7,972 nt of DNA from an uncultured Ruminococcus sp. (lineage in GTDB: Bacteria > Bacillota > Clostridia > Oscillospirales > Acutalibacteraceae), in the NCBI GenBank assembly GCA_946414115.1, contig CAMKNF010000092.1, positions 1-7,972 of the forward strand, given 5' to 3'. The notes under the pieces were generated by a model. The model saw only the letters and a program-made list of their open reading frames with translations. It made no database searches and had not been told where the DNA came from. The position numbers and the translations under genes are program-made. Shown piece by piece: positions 1-5,793 of the stretch (within the stretch, counting starts at the first letter, position 1; each line of letters begins with the position of its first letter).

Positions 1-75
1 ATAACCTTGAAACAGGTCATATTGAGGCTGTGCATCCAAAGGCAAAGTTTTACAATTGTTGTCTGATAAGCTCAA
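1..75 (-). CDS. 5' end of an unrecognised gene, start uncertain, cut by window edge
   Basis: A third gene of the ligase/amidotransferase operon appears to begin here and leave the window at base 1. AAGGAG at 94-89 overlaps the stop codon of the amidotransferase, which is typical of a co-translated operon member. The ATG 6 bases after it (82-80) opens only a 10-codon frame, MKLELIRQQL, then TAA. The overlapping frame entered at TTG 75-73 is open to the edge and reads like protein (it ends LPLDAQPQYDLFQGY), but its TTG sits 13 bases from AAGGAG, which is long. Three readings fit: a TTG-started gene, an ATG-started gene broken by a one-base frameshift near base 51, or a 10-codon peptide. I do not recognise the product, and only about 25 codons are visible. 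Confidence 0.35.
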   Translation of the reverse strand, partial: MSLSDNNCKTLPLDAQPQYDLFQGY

Positions 76-92
76 GTTTCATTGCGTTCTCC

Positions 93-866
93 TTATAAAT
101 CCGAGAAAATCTGATACAGGTATTTCAGTGTTTCCTCGTTGTCGAAAAATTCATTTCTGTGGTTTGTTCCGCTGAAAGTAAGTCTGCCGTCTTTAAAAGC
201 AAACAGCGTGTTCATCGGCAGATTTTTCCACCCCTCGTCCGAAAGCGGAAGCGTTGAAAAAATAACTCCGTTGTCGCTTTCGAGGTAATGCAAGGAGTTG
301 GCGTAATTTGTGTGAGCGTACATATATTCACCGTCAAAAATAAGCAGATTAAGCTTGTTTTCTTTCGACATATTCGTTACAATGCCGTCAAGCAGAGAAA
401 ACCTTTCGCTTGCGTTAAGGGGTTTTTTCGTTGCTTTCTGCGCATTATTAATCTGTTCAATGATGTACAGAAGTATTCGTTCGCTGTCGGTATCGCCTGT
501 TTGCTTTTTAAGAAATTTACAAAGCGGAGAATAGTCAAAAATTGTGCCGTTGTGAATAAGCGTCCAGCGCCTTGAAGAATTGTCAGTCTTTGAATAAGGA
601 TGGCAGTTTTTGTATTCGATATTACCGATTGTTGCGTAGCGGATATGAGCAAGCGCAGTCCTTGTGACAATCGGCTGTGAAAGGCGTTCCTTGAGGTAGC
701 GGCTTTTTGTCGCCTGAACAGGTTCCTTTTCAATGTTAATATTATTTCCGTCAGCTAAAGCAAGTCCCCAGCCGTGAGGGTGGTTGTTGCTGTGGCTGTA
801 AAAGGTTTTCAGATAATCGTTTATGCAGGCTTCTTTTTCAAAACTGACTCCTAATATTTCGCACAT
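93..866 (-). CDS. class II glutamine amidotransferase-fold protein (YafJ/EgtC-like)
   Basis: This is a 257-residue Ntn-hydrolase with the class II glutamine amidotransferase fold. The ATG at 866 is preferred over the upstream GTG at 875 for two reasons. It puts Cys at position 2, as needed for an N-terminal nucleophile (MCEILGVS), and GAGGAG lies 8 bases upstream of it but directly abuts the GTG. Family motifs follow in order: HPHGWGLAL near residue 30, AHIRYATIG near 75, HNGTI near 105, and TDSE near 127. Length and motifs resemble YafJ and EgtC. EgtC removes the gamma-glutamyl group from a gamma-glutamyl-cysteine conjugate in ergothioneine synthesis. Its position 5 bases after a glutamate-cysteine ligase suggests a gamma-glutamyl substrate, which is inference. 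No membrane segment or signal peptide is seen. The fold is confident; the substrate is unknown. Confidence 0.88.
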   Translation of the reverse strand: MCEILGVSFEKEACINDYLKTFYSHSNNHPHGWGLALADGNNINIEKEPVQATKSRYLKERLSQPIVTRTALAHIRYATIGNIEYKNCHPYSKTDNSSRRWTLIHNGTIFDYSPLCKFLKKQTGDTDSERILLYIIEQINNAQKATKKPLNASERFSLLDGIVTNMSKENKLNLLIFDGEYMYAHTNYANSLHYLESDNGVIFSTLPLSDEGWKNLPMNTLFAFKDGRLTFSGTNHRNEFFDNEETLKYLYQIFSDL

Positions 867-871
867 TTTAA

Positions 872-2149
872 TCACTCCTCGTCTGCATATTTCAGTGAAA
901 GCCGAATACCGTTTTCTACATAATTTTTGCTGTAATTTTTTCGGATTATTTCAACATAGCGTTTATTTTTATCAGTAATTTTATTCATCTGATAATCAAT
1001 AATATTCAGTGCCTTATCCTGATTGTGCTTTTCAAAAAACTTATTCATATCGCAAAGCACATTATATGCGGCTGATTTTACGGAGAATTTTTCACCGCCA
1101 AAGTCGATAAACGTTTTTTCATCGTCATATTTAGCCGCCTGCTTTACATTTTTGATTGCGCAAATCTGCTCGCTTTCAGGGAAAGTTTTATCTTCAAGTG
1201 AAGTCAGATAGAGTATCAGCATATGCAGAAAGTCCATATCCTCCTTGAAGATTCCGACAGGGGAAAGGGGATTTAAGTCGAGCATACGCAGTTCAATGTG
1301 ATTTACGCCCGTTTTTTCAAGATTTTCAATTGAATTTGCACCGAGAGGCTTAAGTCTTATCGGGTAGTAAAGCTCGGACGCAGATTTCAGCAAGCCGTCA
1401 GCTATGTACTGCTGAATACCGCCAACGTAGCTTTCAAGGCTGTCGTAATTCAGAATGGGCGTAAACTCATTCCAGTAGCCTATTTCGCTGCATCTTACAG
1501 ATGAAAACGGCGTTACAACGTCCTTGCCGATTGCACTGTCGTCAAAATACGAGCCGTCCATTATCGGACTTGCGGCGGTAAGATACACAATCAGCCAGCT
1601 GTACTTTGTCATTTTCTTTGCAAGCTCAAGATACAGACTGTTCTTGTAATCGGCAAAGTTAATTGATTTGCTTTCTTTAAATCCGCATTCAATAAGTTCG
1701 TCGGCAAAAGAAAAATTGAAGTGGATTCCCGAAAAGAGCATTTTTTTCTTGCCGTATTTTTCGGCGAGGTACTTTCTGTATATTTCCTTGCCTTTCAAAC
1801 TGCCCTTGAAGCTTGCAATCGGAATGTCGTTTTCTCCCTTGACGTATGGTGAGTTTGAAAACAGCCACAGAATTTCACCGCCTGTTTCAAGGCTATTTAG
1901 TTTCTTTATAACATTGTTGTGAAGCTCTGAAAGCTGACTAAAAGCCGAGCCTGTATCGTCAAAAACATCGGTGACGATTTCAACCTGATTTTCACAGAAA
2001 TCCCTGTCAATATGCGTATTGTTTCCGAAAGGGTGAGCTGTGTGGGCAAGGAAACCGTCTTTTTGTACCCTCAGGCTTTCTTTTTCAATTCCGAAACTGC
2101 CCTTGTACATATTTTTTATGATATTTTTATTGTCAAAATTGAAGCTCAT
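872..2149 (-). CDS. gshA: glutamate-cysteine ligase, GshA/GshF N-domain type
   Basis: This enzyme joins L-glutamate and L-cysteine with ATP to give gamma-glutamylcysteine, in the cytoplasm. The 425-residue protein shows the gammaproteobacterial-type ligase signature GIEKESLRV at residues 20-28 (E. coli GshA has GIERETLRV). It also has CENQVEIVTD at 52-61, SGIHFNFS at 140-147, and a late NHIELRMLDLNP segment near 283. It is shorter than E. coli GshA (about 518 residues) and lacks the ATP-grasp synthetase domain of fused GshAB, so it is a stand-alone ligase. The ATG at 2149 follows only a weak GAGATG ribosome site. It is first in its operon and sits about 110 bases downstream of a strong promoter with an Rrf2-like site. 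No gshB is seen, so the end product may be gamma-glutamylcysteine or another thiol. Confidence 0.92.
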   Translation of the reverse strand: MSFNFDNKNIIKNMYKGSFGIEKESLRVQKDGFLAHTAHPFGNNTHIDRDFCENQVEIVTDVFDDTGSAFSQLSELHNNVIKKLNSLETGGEILWLFSNSPYVKGENDIPIASFKGSLKGKEIYRKYLAEKYGKKKMLFSGIHFNFSFADELIECGFKESKSINFADYKNSLYLELAKKMTKYSWLIVYLTAASPIMDGSYFDDSAIGKDVVTPFSSVRCSEIGYWNEFTPILNYDSLESYVGGIQQYIADGLLKSASELYYPIRLKPLGANSIENLEKTGVNHIELRMLDLNPLSPVGIFKEDMDFLHMLILYLTSLEDKTFPESEQICAIKNVKQAAKYDDEKTFIDFGGEKFSVKSAAYNVLCDMNKFFEKHNQDKALNIIDYQMNKITDKNKRYVEIIRKNYSKNYVENGIRLSLKYADEE

Positions 2150-2243
2150 TATTGTTCATCTCAAATCTAAAAAGTCTTTCTATAACTGTTTATTCAGGTT
2201 TACATTATTTGTTAATATCAGGATTCAGGTATAACATATAATT

Positions 2244-2260
2244 CCTATATATTTAGTAAG
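2244..2260 (-). promoter_or_regulatory. Rrf2-type operator candidate at the ligase start site
   Basis: On the minus strand the 17-base site reads CTTACTAAATATATAGG, an imperfect dyad lying just after the -10 box and across the expected transcription start, where a bound protein would block initiation. Its left half, TACTAAATATAT, is identical to the spacer of the Rrf2 promoter at 3217-3231. This suggests that the linked Rrf2 protein, or its paralogue, controls the operon. Protein binding is inferred from the shared sequence. Confidence 0.5.
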
Positions 2261-2264
2261 CATT

Positions 2265-2293
2265 ATAATACACTTTCATCTACATTTTGTCAA
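2265..2293 (-). promoter_or_regulatory. sigma-A promoter of the ligase operon
   Basis: On the minus strand, a perfect TTGACA (2293-2288), a 17-base spacer and TATTAT (2270-2265) form a near-consensus promoter. Transcription should begin near 2258, giving a leader of roughly 110 bases before the ligase ATG. The leader has a repeated ACCTGAAT but no riboswitch or T-box that I can recognise. Confidence 0.8.
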
Positions 2294-2318
2294 GAACAAA
2301 AGAAAGAATTGTAAAAAG

Positions 2319-2372
2319 AAAAGGTTGTGCTAAACAGCAACGGTCAAGACCGCTGTTTTAGTACAACCTTTT
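2319..2372 (-). terminator. long hairpin terminator
   Basis: AAAAGGTTGT at 2319-2328 pairs with ACAACCTTTT at 2363-2372. The stem continues through CTAAACAG / CTGTTTTAG with small bulges and is capped by CGGT-CAAG-ACCG. On the minus strand the stem is followed by CTTTTT, which fits termination of Rrf2 transcripts ahead of the ligase promoter. On the plus strand TTTTAGTTTTT also follows, so it may act in both directions. Bases 2373-2439 next to it hold nothing I recognise. Confidence 0.75.
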
Positions 2373-2439
2373 AGTTTTTGATAAACCCGACAATTAGTTT
2401 TATTTACGGTCAATAATTGTGAGCTAAACGATATAATTT

Positions 2440-2736
2440 AATGCGTAATTCGTAATTCGGAATGCGTAATTAATGGTCGGTCGAGAGCCTCGACACGCAA
2501 AACTCCGAATTTGTAATAGTGCGTTTTGTTCGGAAAGATTTGTTTGCTAAACAAGTTTTGATATATTATTGACGTTTTGTTTTTTTCAGTGTAGGGAACA
2601 GTCTTGACTTTTCCAACCGATTTGCGTGTCGAGGTACTCGACCGGCAACGCCGCATATAAATTAATTCGGGAACTTAACTTTTGAGTTATTCTAACCTAT
2701 CCACTCGACCTCGTTCCGAATTCCGCATTACGCATT
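2440..2736. repeat. MITE-like intergenic repeat with terminal inverted repeats
   Basis: The ends are inverted copies: bases 2440-2466 match the reverse complement of 2710-2736 at 23 of 27 positions. The termini are built from short units such as AATGCGTAAT and AATTCGGAA, seen repeatedly at the left end. No transposase or credible coding frame lies inside, and the 72-codon frame there is made of repeat sequence. The element ends only 5 bases from the stop codon of the Rrf2 gene, which is not truncated compared with its paralogue. It looks like a non-autonomous element or a dispersed intergenic repeat family. Copy number cannot be judged from this window. Confidence 0.7.
2478..2644. repeat. nested inverted repeat with hairpin-forming arms
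   Basis: Inside the MITE-like element, bases 2478-2501 are the reverse complement of 2621-2644 at 22 of 24 positions. Each arm is itself a small palindrome, GTCGAG-3 bases-CTCGAC, so each can fold alone or the two can pair as one long stem. A smaller TTGTTT-GCT-AAACAA hairpin lies between them at 2540-2554. Confidence 0.75.
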
Positions 2737-2741
2737 CTGAA

Positions 2742-3179
2742 TTAGATTACATAATCATTTTCAGGCTTGTCCTTCTGCATATCAATAATATCCTGCAAGG
2801 TTATTCCGTCAAGATAATCGCAGATTACCTTGTTAAGTCCCTTCCATATCGGTAAGGTAGGGCATTCACCGCTGTGTTCACAGCCAACGGGAGTGTAGTC
2901 AAGACAGGCTACGGGAGCAAGACTGCCCTCGGTAAGGCGCAGAATATTGCCGACTGTGTAATTTTCGGGAGCTTTTGCAAGTCTGTAGCCGCCCTGATAG
3001 CCTCTGTTGGTGTTGAGAATATCGGACCTGTTTAGAATCGGCACAATCTGCTCAAGATATTTTTTTGAAATATTCTGACGTGCCGCAATGTCCTTGAGCG
3101 CAATATATCCCTCACCCTGATGCTGTGCAAGGTCAATAAGCATACGCAGAGCGTATCTTCCTTTTGTAGAAATTTTCAT
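2742..3179 (-). CDS. Rrf2-family transcriptional regulator, IscR-like with three cysteines
   Basis: This 145-residue DNA-binding regulator has the Rrf2 winged-helix start MKISTKGRYALRMLIDLA, the recognition region ISKKYLEQI (37-45), and the GGYRLAK wing (63-69). Three cysteines, C92, C100 and C106, in a C-X7-C-X5-C pattern sit where IscR and NsrR hold an Fe-S cluster (C-X5-C-X5-C), so cluster-based sensing is likely but inferred. It is about 58% identical by hand count over 130 positions to the second Rrf2 protein at 7445-7870, with the same cysteine spacing. The ATG at 3179 follows AAAGGCGG. Its promoter carries a candidate self-binding site. Likely targets are sulfur, cysteine or Fe-S genes, including the nearby ligase operon. 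It could be IscR-, CymR- or NsrR-like; the sequence does not decide. Confidence 0.92.
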   Translation of the reverse strand: MKISTKGRYALRMLIDLAQHQGEGYIALKDIAARQNISKKYLEQIVPILNRSDILNTNRGYQGGYRLAKAPENYTVGNILRLTEGSLAPVACLDYTPVGCEHSGECPTLPIWKGLNKVICDYLDGITLQDIIDMQKDKPENDYVI

Positions 3180-3209
3180 AATGTCAACCGCCTTTATTTA
3201 CTTAACACT

Positions 3210-3238
3210 ATAATAACATATATTTAGTAGGCTTTCAA
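3210..3238 (-). promoter_or_regulatory. Rrf2 gene promoter with operator in the spacer
   Basis: On the minus strand TTGAAA (3238-3233), a 17-base spacer and TATTAT (3215-3210) form a good sigma-A promoter. The spacer contains CCTACTAAATATATG (3231-3217), which shares TACTAAATATAT with the ligase operator. A site between -35 and -10 is a classic position for self-repression. Confidence 0.7.
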
Positions 3239-3247
3239 GGGGTATGC

Positions 3248-4684
3248 TCACAGAGAGCGTGTGATTTTATTTGTTTGAGTAATAACTTGCAATTGATTCA
3301 GTCCGTCAAAAATTACAGATACCTTTTTGACGTAGCTTTCGTTATCTATGCTTTCATCAATCATAAGACTTGCGTTGTGTTTTTTTAGCAGTTGAGCTGT
3401 TGTCATAAGACCGATACCGCTTCCGCCTGTTTTCCTGTGCGTTGTAATTCTTCTTTTGCCGAGGTTTTCAATAACCTGCTGCTCAAACGGCAGACCGCTG
3501 TCGTAAATGCTGACTGTAAAGCTTTCGTTTTCCGAACCGAAAACAATAAGCACATTGCGGATTTCTGATTTTTGAACAGCAATAAGTGCGTTTTCACCGA
3601 GGTCAAGAATCAGAGTATTCAAATCATTTTCGGAAATCAAATCATTTACAGCTTCATTAACATCACAGGCAACCGATACGTCAAAGGCTGTGTTATCCTT
3701 AATTGCTCTGTTCATAAGGTATTTCAGGCTTGCGTCTATTGAGAAAATCCCTGTTTGCACAAGTGTTTTATGCTGGTTTTCATAGTCGCTTAAAATTGTG
3801 ATTCTCTCCGATGACATAGATTTAAGCTGTGAAAGCAGTGCCAGTGACTTTTCCTTTTGCTCGTCGGGTGAGTTACAGCCTAAAATTTCCTCAACAGCCG
3901 ACTCCATTGCAGGAATCAGCTTGTTGTCACGATGGATAATGCTTGATAATTCCTCATTGCTTTGCTTTAATTTCTGATTAATTTTCTGTTGTTCGGAAAG
4001 CGAATTTTCAAGTATTTCTATGTTACGCTTATATACCTTTTCAAGATATATGTTTGTAATGTGCTTTTTCCACCATAAAAGCAACAAACAGCCGACGGCA
4101 ATAATAATAAAAACAATGATAATATTTTTATAGTAGTTTTCTTCCGTAATGTAAAAGAATGACGCTATAAACAAAATCAATATACTGAAAAATACGCTTA
4201 GGTCGCTGTCGAGCTTTTCGGTGAAAGACAGAATACCGTTTTGAAATCTTTTTATTCTGAAAAACAAGAACAAACATAAAAACTGAACAGCTCCGACAAT
4301 CAAAAAAATTACTGAGTTTAGAATTGTTTTGTCTTTTATAAAGCTAAACAGCAAATAAGAAAACGGTAAACAAAGCAATGAAGAAATCAGATGCAGAATA
4401 AAGGTTATGCTCAACGAAATAGTTGAAAGAACAACTGATGTTCCAAAAGGCTTTTTGAATAAAACTAACCCATAGATTAACACGAAGGCGAACATTAATA
4501 ATAAATTAAGCGGAGCGGCATACAATCGGACAGCATACGCCGATAATGAAATAATCACAGTAAGCGGCAAGCTGAAGAAAATATGCTTTATCTTTATCGC
4601 CTTATCCGCAAAGCGATAAAAAGCAAATATACTGCATTCGGAAATAATAAAATACTTTATCAAAGCAACTGTCAAATTAACCAT
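3248..4684 (-). CDS. membrane sensor histidine kinase with GHKL ATPase domain
   Basis: The protein is 478 residues from ATG 4684, which follows AGGTTAGG. The frame stays open to 4861, but that extension is antisense to the micropeptide gene, so it is not taken as the start. About seven hydrophobic segments occupy residues 1-205, with no extracellular domain large enough to be a standard sensor, as in AgrC-type peptide receptors. A coiled coil (about 215-250) leads to a likely phospho-acceptor His251 in IIHRDNKLIPAM. The ATPase domain shows the N box around N365 (DLGENALIAV), YDSGLPF (394-400) and GGSGIGL (420-426). The probable partner is the Spo0A-type regulator at 4919-5704. The gene ends 69 bases before the Rrf2 gene, with no clear terminator. 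The signal is unknown. Confidence 0.88.
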   Translation of the reverse strand: MVNLTVALIKYFIISECSIFAFYRFADKAIKIKHIFFSLPLTVIISLSAYAVRLYAAPLNLLLMFAFVLIYGLVLFKKPFGTSVVLSTISLSITFILHLISSLLCLPFSYLLFSFIKDKTILNSVIFLIVGAVQFLCLFLFFRIKRFQNGILSFTEKLDSDLSVFFSILILFIASFFYITEENYYKNIIIVFIIIAVGCLLLLWWKKHITNIYLEKVYKRNIEILENSLSEQQKINQKLKQSNEELSSIIHRDNKLIPAMESAVEEILGCNSPDEQKEKSLALLSQLKSMSSERITILSDYENQHKTLVQTGIFSIDASLKYLMNRAIKDNTAFDVSVACDVNEAVNDLISENDLNTLILDLGENALIAVQKSEIRNVLIVFGSENESFTVSIYDSGLPFEQQVIENLGKRRITTHRKTGGSGIGLMTTAQLLKKHNASLMIDESIDNESYVKKVSVIFDGLNQLQVITQTNKITRSL

Positions 4685-4768
4685 CCTAACCTGATACAAA
4701 TTCCTGATAAAAAGTAGAAAATCAATAAAAACAAACGAAAAACACTGCTTGGAAAATAATATATAAAA

Positions 4769-4819
4769 ACATCTCCGTTTTTTATAATTTGAACCATAAA
4801 TTAAAGAAAACGGAGGTGT
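4769..4819 (+). promoter_or_regulatory. 22-bp inverted repeat pairing with the micropeptide ribosome site
   Basis: Bases 4769-4790 pair with 4798-4819 around a 7-base loop (GAACCAT). Of 22 pairs, 19 are Watson-Crick, two are G-T and one is an A-A mismatch. The right arm contains the whole GGAGGTG ribosome site of the 13-codon ORF, and the left arm contains ACATCTCC opposite it, so an RNA spanning both arms would hide the site. A TATAAT box at 4783-4788 lies in the left arm, with no good -35 before it (TATATA at 17 bases). If that box is the promoter, the RNA starts inside the loop and the ribosome site stays free. The dyad could also be a protein operator, or act in the leader of the divergent kinase gene. 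Confidence 0.7.
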
Positions 4820-4823
4820 AATT

Positions 4824-4865
4824 ATGGGATTTTGGGAATGGTTCTGGTCCTTATTCAGCATTTAA
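4824..4865 (+). CDS. 13-residue tryptophan-rich micropeptide, function unknown
   Basis: The ORF encodes MGFWEWFWSLFSI. GGAGG at 4812-4816 lies 7 bases before the ATG, the best ribosome site in the window together with that of the permease, and a strong terminator begins 12 bases after the stop, so this is a complete small gene. Trp at 4, 6 and 8 and Phe at 3, 7 and 11 make it very hydrophobic. On a helix, E5, S9 and S12 would share one face, so a membrane-lying amphipathic helix is plausible. There is no Cys, leader or cleavage motif. It lies between a response regulator and a membrane kinase and is transcribed against both, so possible roles are a kinase signal or modulator, a membrane-active peptide, or a toxin held by antisense RNA. 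I do not recognise a family. Confidence 0.62.
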   Translation: MGFWEWFWSLFSI

Positions 4866-4877
4866 AATCAAAGTCAT

Positions 4878-4913
4878 AAACAGGTCGCATTTTTATAATG
4901 CGGCTTGTTTTTT
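4878..4913 (+). terminator. rho-independent terminator of the micropeptide gene
   Basis: A 14-bp stem, 4878-4891 with 4897-4910 (two G-T pairs, 5-base loop TTTAT), ends in a run of six T (4908-4913) on the plus strand. On the minus strand the following bases (ATGACTTTGATTTT) are a poor T tract, so the element is oriented to stop the micropeptide transcript. Regulator transcripts from the other side may read through into the kinase gene. Confidence 0.82.
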
Positions 4914-4918
4914 ATGCG

Positions 4919-5704
4919 CTAATACTCATTTTTAATCTTGTTTGCATAGTAAAAAATAAATTCCGTAAGCGTCGGTACACCCTTTGACGAGCTTATTTTT
5001 GCAGTGTAGTTTGCAAGTAAGTCGTCAATGCTGGACGTTGCCCACGCTCGGTTTATTGCATTCTGCATTGCCCGTTCAACACTGCATTCCGTTTTGCCGT
5101 ACTTTTTGGCAATAATACTGCAAAGGTTCTGTGTGGGCTCCTTGATAGTAATTATAATTGCGTCGGTCAGGTATTTATATCCGACCGATTTCTGATTTAC
5201 CCCGATAAGATTCAGCTCTGCAATAATTCGCCTTGTTATTCTTTTCTGATAATAAGCGGGAGTTTCGCTTTCTTCAAAATCAGCCTTATGAATCTGTTTT
5301 CTGCTCTTGATGACAGGAGCGAGCATACGCAAAAAATCAATTACCGATTTTTCACTGTACCCGTCCTGATGCTTTGACATAATGTAGTCGGCGCCGAGCT
5401 GTCTGGCTGTTTCATATGTAACAGAACTAGAGTTGTTGGTGGTGATAAGAATATACGGCACCTTGCAAAGCGACATATCTCTGATTCCGCTTAAAACATT
5501 CAGTCCGCTTCCGCTTCCATGATGAAGCTCCAGATCGAGAATTACGACGTCGGGCAATGTATCACGAATATATTCAAGCGCCTTAAAGGCGTTGTTTGTC
5601 ACTCCCACAAGCATCATATCGTCAGAATTGTCTGCAAGGTTAATAATCTGTTTGCAGGCGTATTGGTCATCTTCAACAAGAAGTATTGATAATTTATTAT
5701 CCAT
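4919..5704 (-). CDS. Spo0A-type response regulator
   Basis: The protein has 261 residues with a receiver domain at 1-130: acidic pocket E11-D13, phospho-acceptor D57 (VVILDLEL), T88 and K111. After a linker, the Spo0A C-terminal DNA-binding domain spans about 155-258, with SVGYKYLTDAIIITI, SIIAKKYGKTECSVERAM and GVPTLTEFIFYYANKI matching the Spo0A pattern of IAKKF..TPSRVERA and GKPTNSEFIA. ATG 5704 follows GAGG at 5 bases. Whether this is the sporulation master regulator or a paralogue cannot be told from one window. Pairing with a dedicated neighbouring kinase suggests a paralogue, because canonical spo0A usually sits near spoIVB and is fed by orphan kinases. Its promoter has three Spo0A-box-like repeats, suggesting self-control. 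The micropeptide gene lies just downstream on the other strand. Confidence 0.88.
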   Translation of the reverse strand: MDNKLSILLVEDDQYACKQIINLADNSDDMMLVGVTNNAFKALEYIRDTLPDVVILDLELHHGSGSGLNVLSGIRDMSLCKVPYILITTNNSSSVTYETARQLGADYIMSKHQDGYSEKSVIDFLRMLAPVIKSRKQIHKADFEESETPAYYQKRITRRIIAELNLIGVNQKSVGYKYLTDAIIITIKEPTQNLCSIIAKKYGKTECSVERAMQNAINRAWATSSIDDLLANYTAKISSSKGVPTLTEFIFYYANKIKNEY

Positions 5705-5752
5705 AGCGACCTCGTTAATGCTGATAAAGCAATTGTATTTTATGTTGAGTAT

Positions 5753-5793
5753 ATAATATCACTTTTTTCAACAAAAAGCAACAAAAAGCAACA
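5753..5793 (-). promoter_or_regulatory. response regulator promoter with three tandem 10-bp-spaced boxes
   Basis: On the minus strand TTGCTT (5781-5776), 17 bases and TATTAT (5758-5753) give a fair sigma-A promoter. Overlapping the -35 and running upstream are TGTTGCT (5793-5787), TGTTGCT (5783-5777) and TGTTGAA (5773-5767), exactly 10 bases apart. The last differs from the Spo0A box TGTCGAA at one position. One-turn spacing of direct repeats suits head-to-tail binding of a Spo0A-type domain, so feedback by the encoded regulator is a reasonable inference. A fourth, degenerate repeat follows at about 5797-5803. Confidence 0.5.

Noticed and set aside
129..369. TGTCGAA-like Spo0A boxes (near 131 and 363)
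   Set aside because: They lie inside the amidotransferase coding sequence, far from any promoter, and are likely chance matches to a 7-base motif.
377..733. 118-codon minus-strand frame inside the amidotransferase
   Set aside because: Shadow frame of a well-supported gene with family motifs in the other frame.
2150..2258. Riboswitch or T-box in the ligase leader
   Set aside because: The leader has a repeated ACCTGAAT but I see no T-box sequence, specifier loop, terminator/antiterminator pair or known aptamer core.
2438..2656. 72-codon minus-strand frame
   Set aside because: It is translated from the inverted-repeat element itself, with no ribosome site or protein-like composition.
4684..4861. 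N-terminal extension of the sensor kinase to 537 residues
   Set aside because: The extra 59 residues are not a recognisable domain, are antisense to the micropeptide gene with its consensus ribosome site, and ATG 4684 has AGGTTAGG before it.
4824..4865. Trp-rich ORF as a trp-type attenuator leader peptide
   Set aside because: Three Trp codons before a terminator look like trpL, but no gene follows on the plus strand, only the 3' end of the response regulator in reverse.
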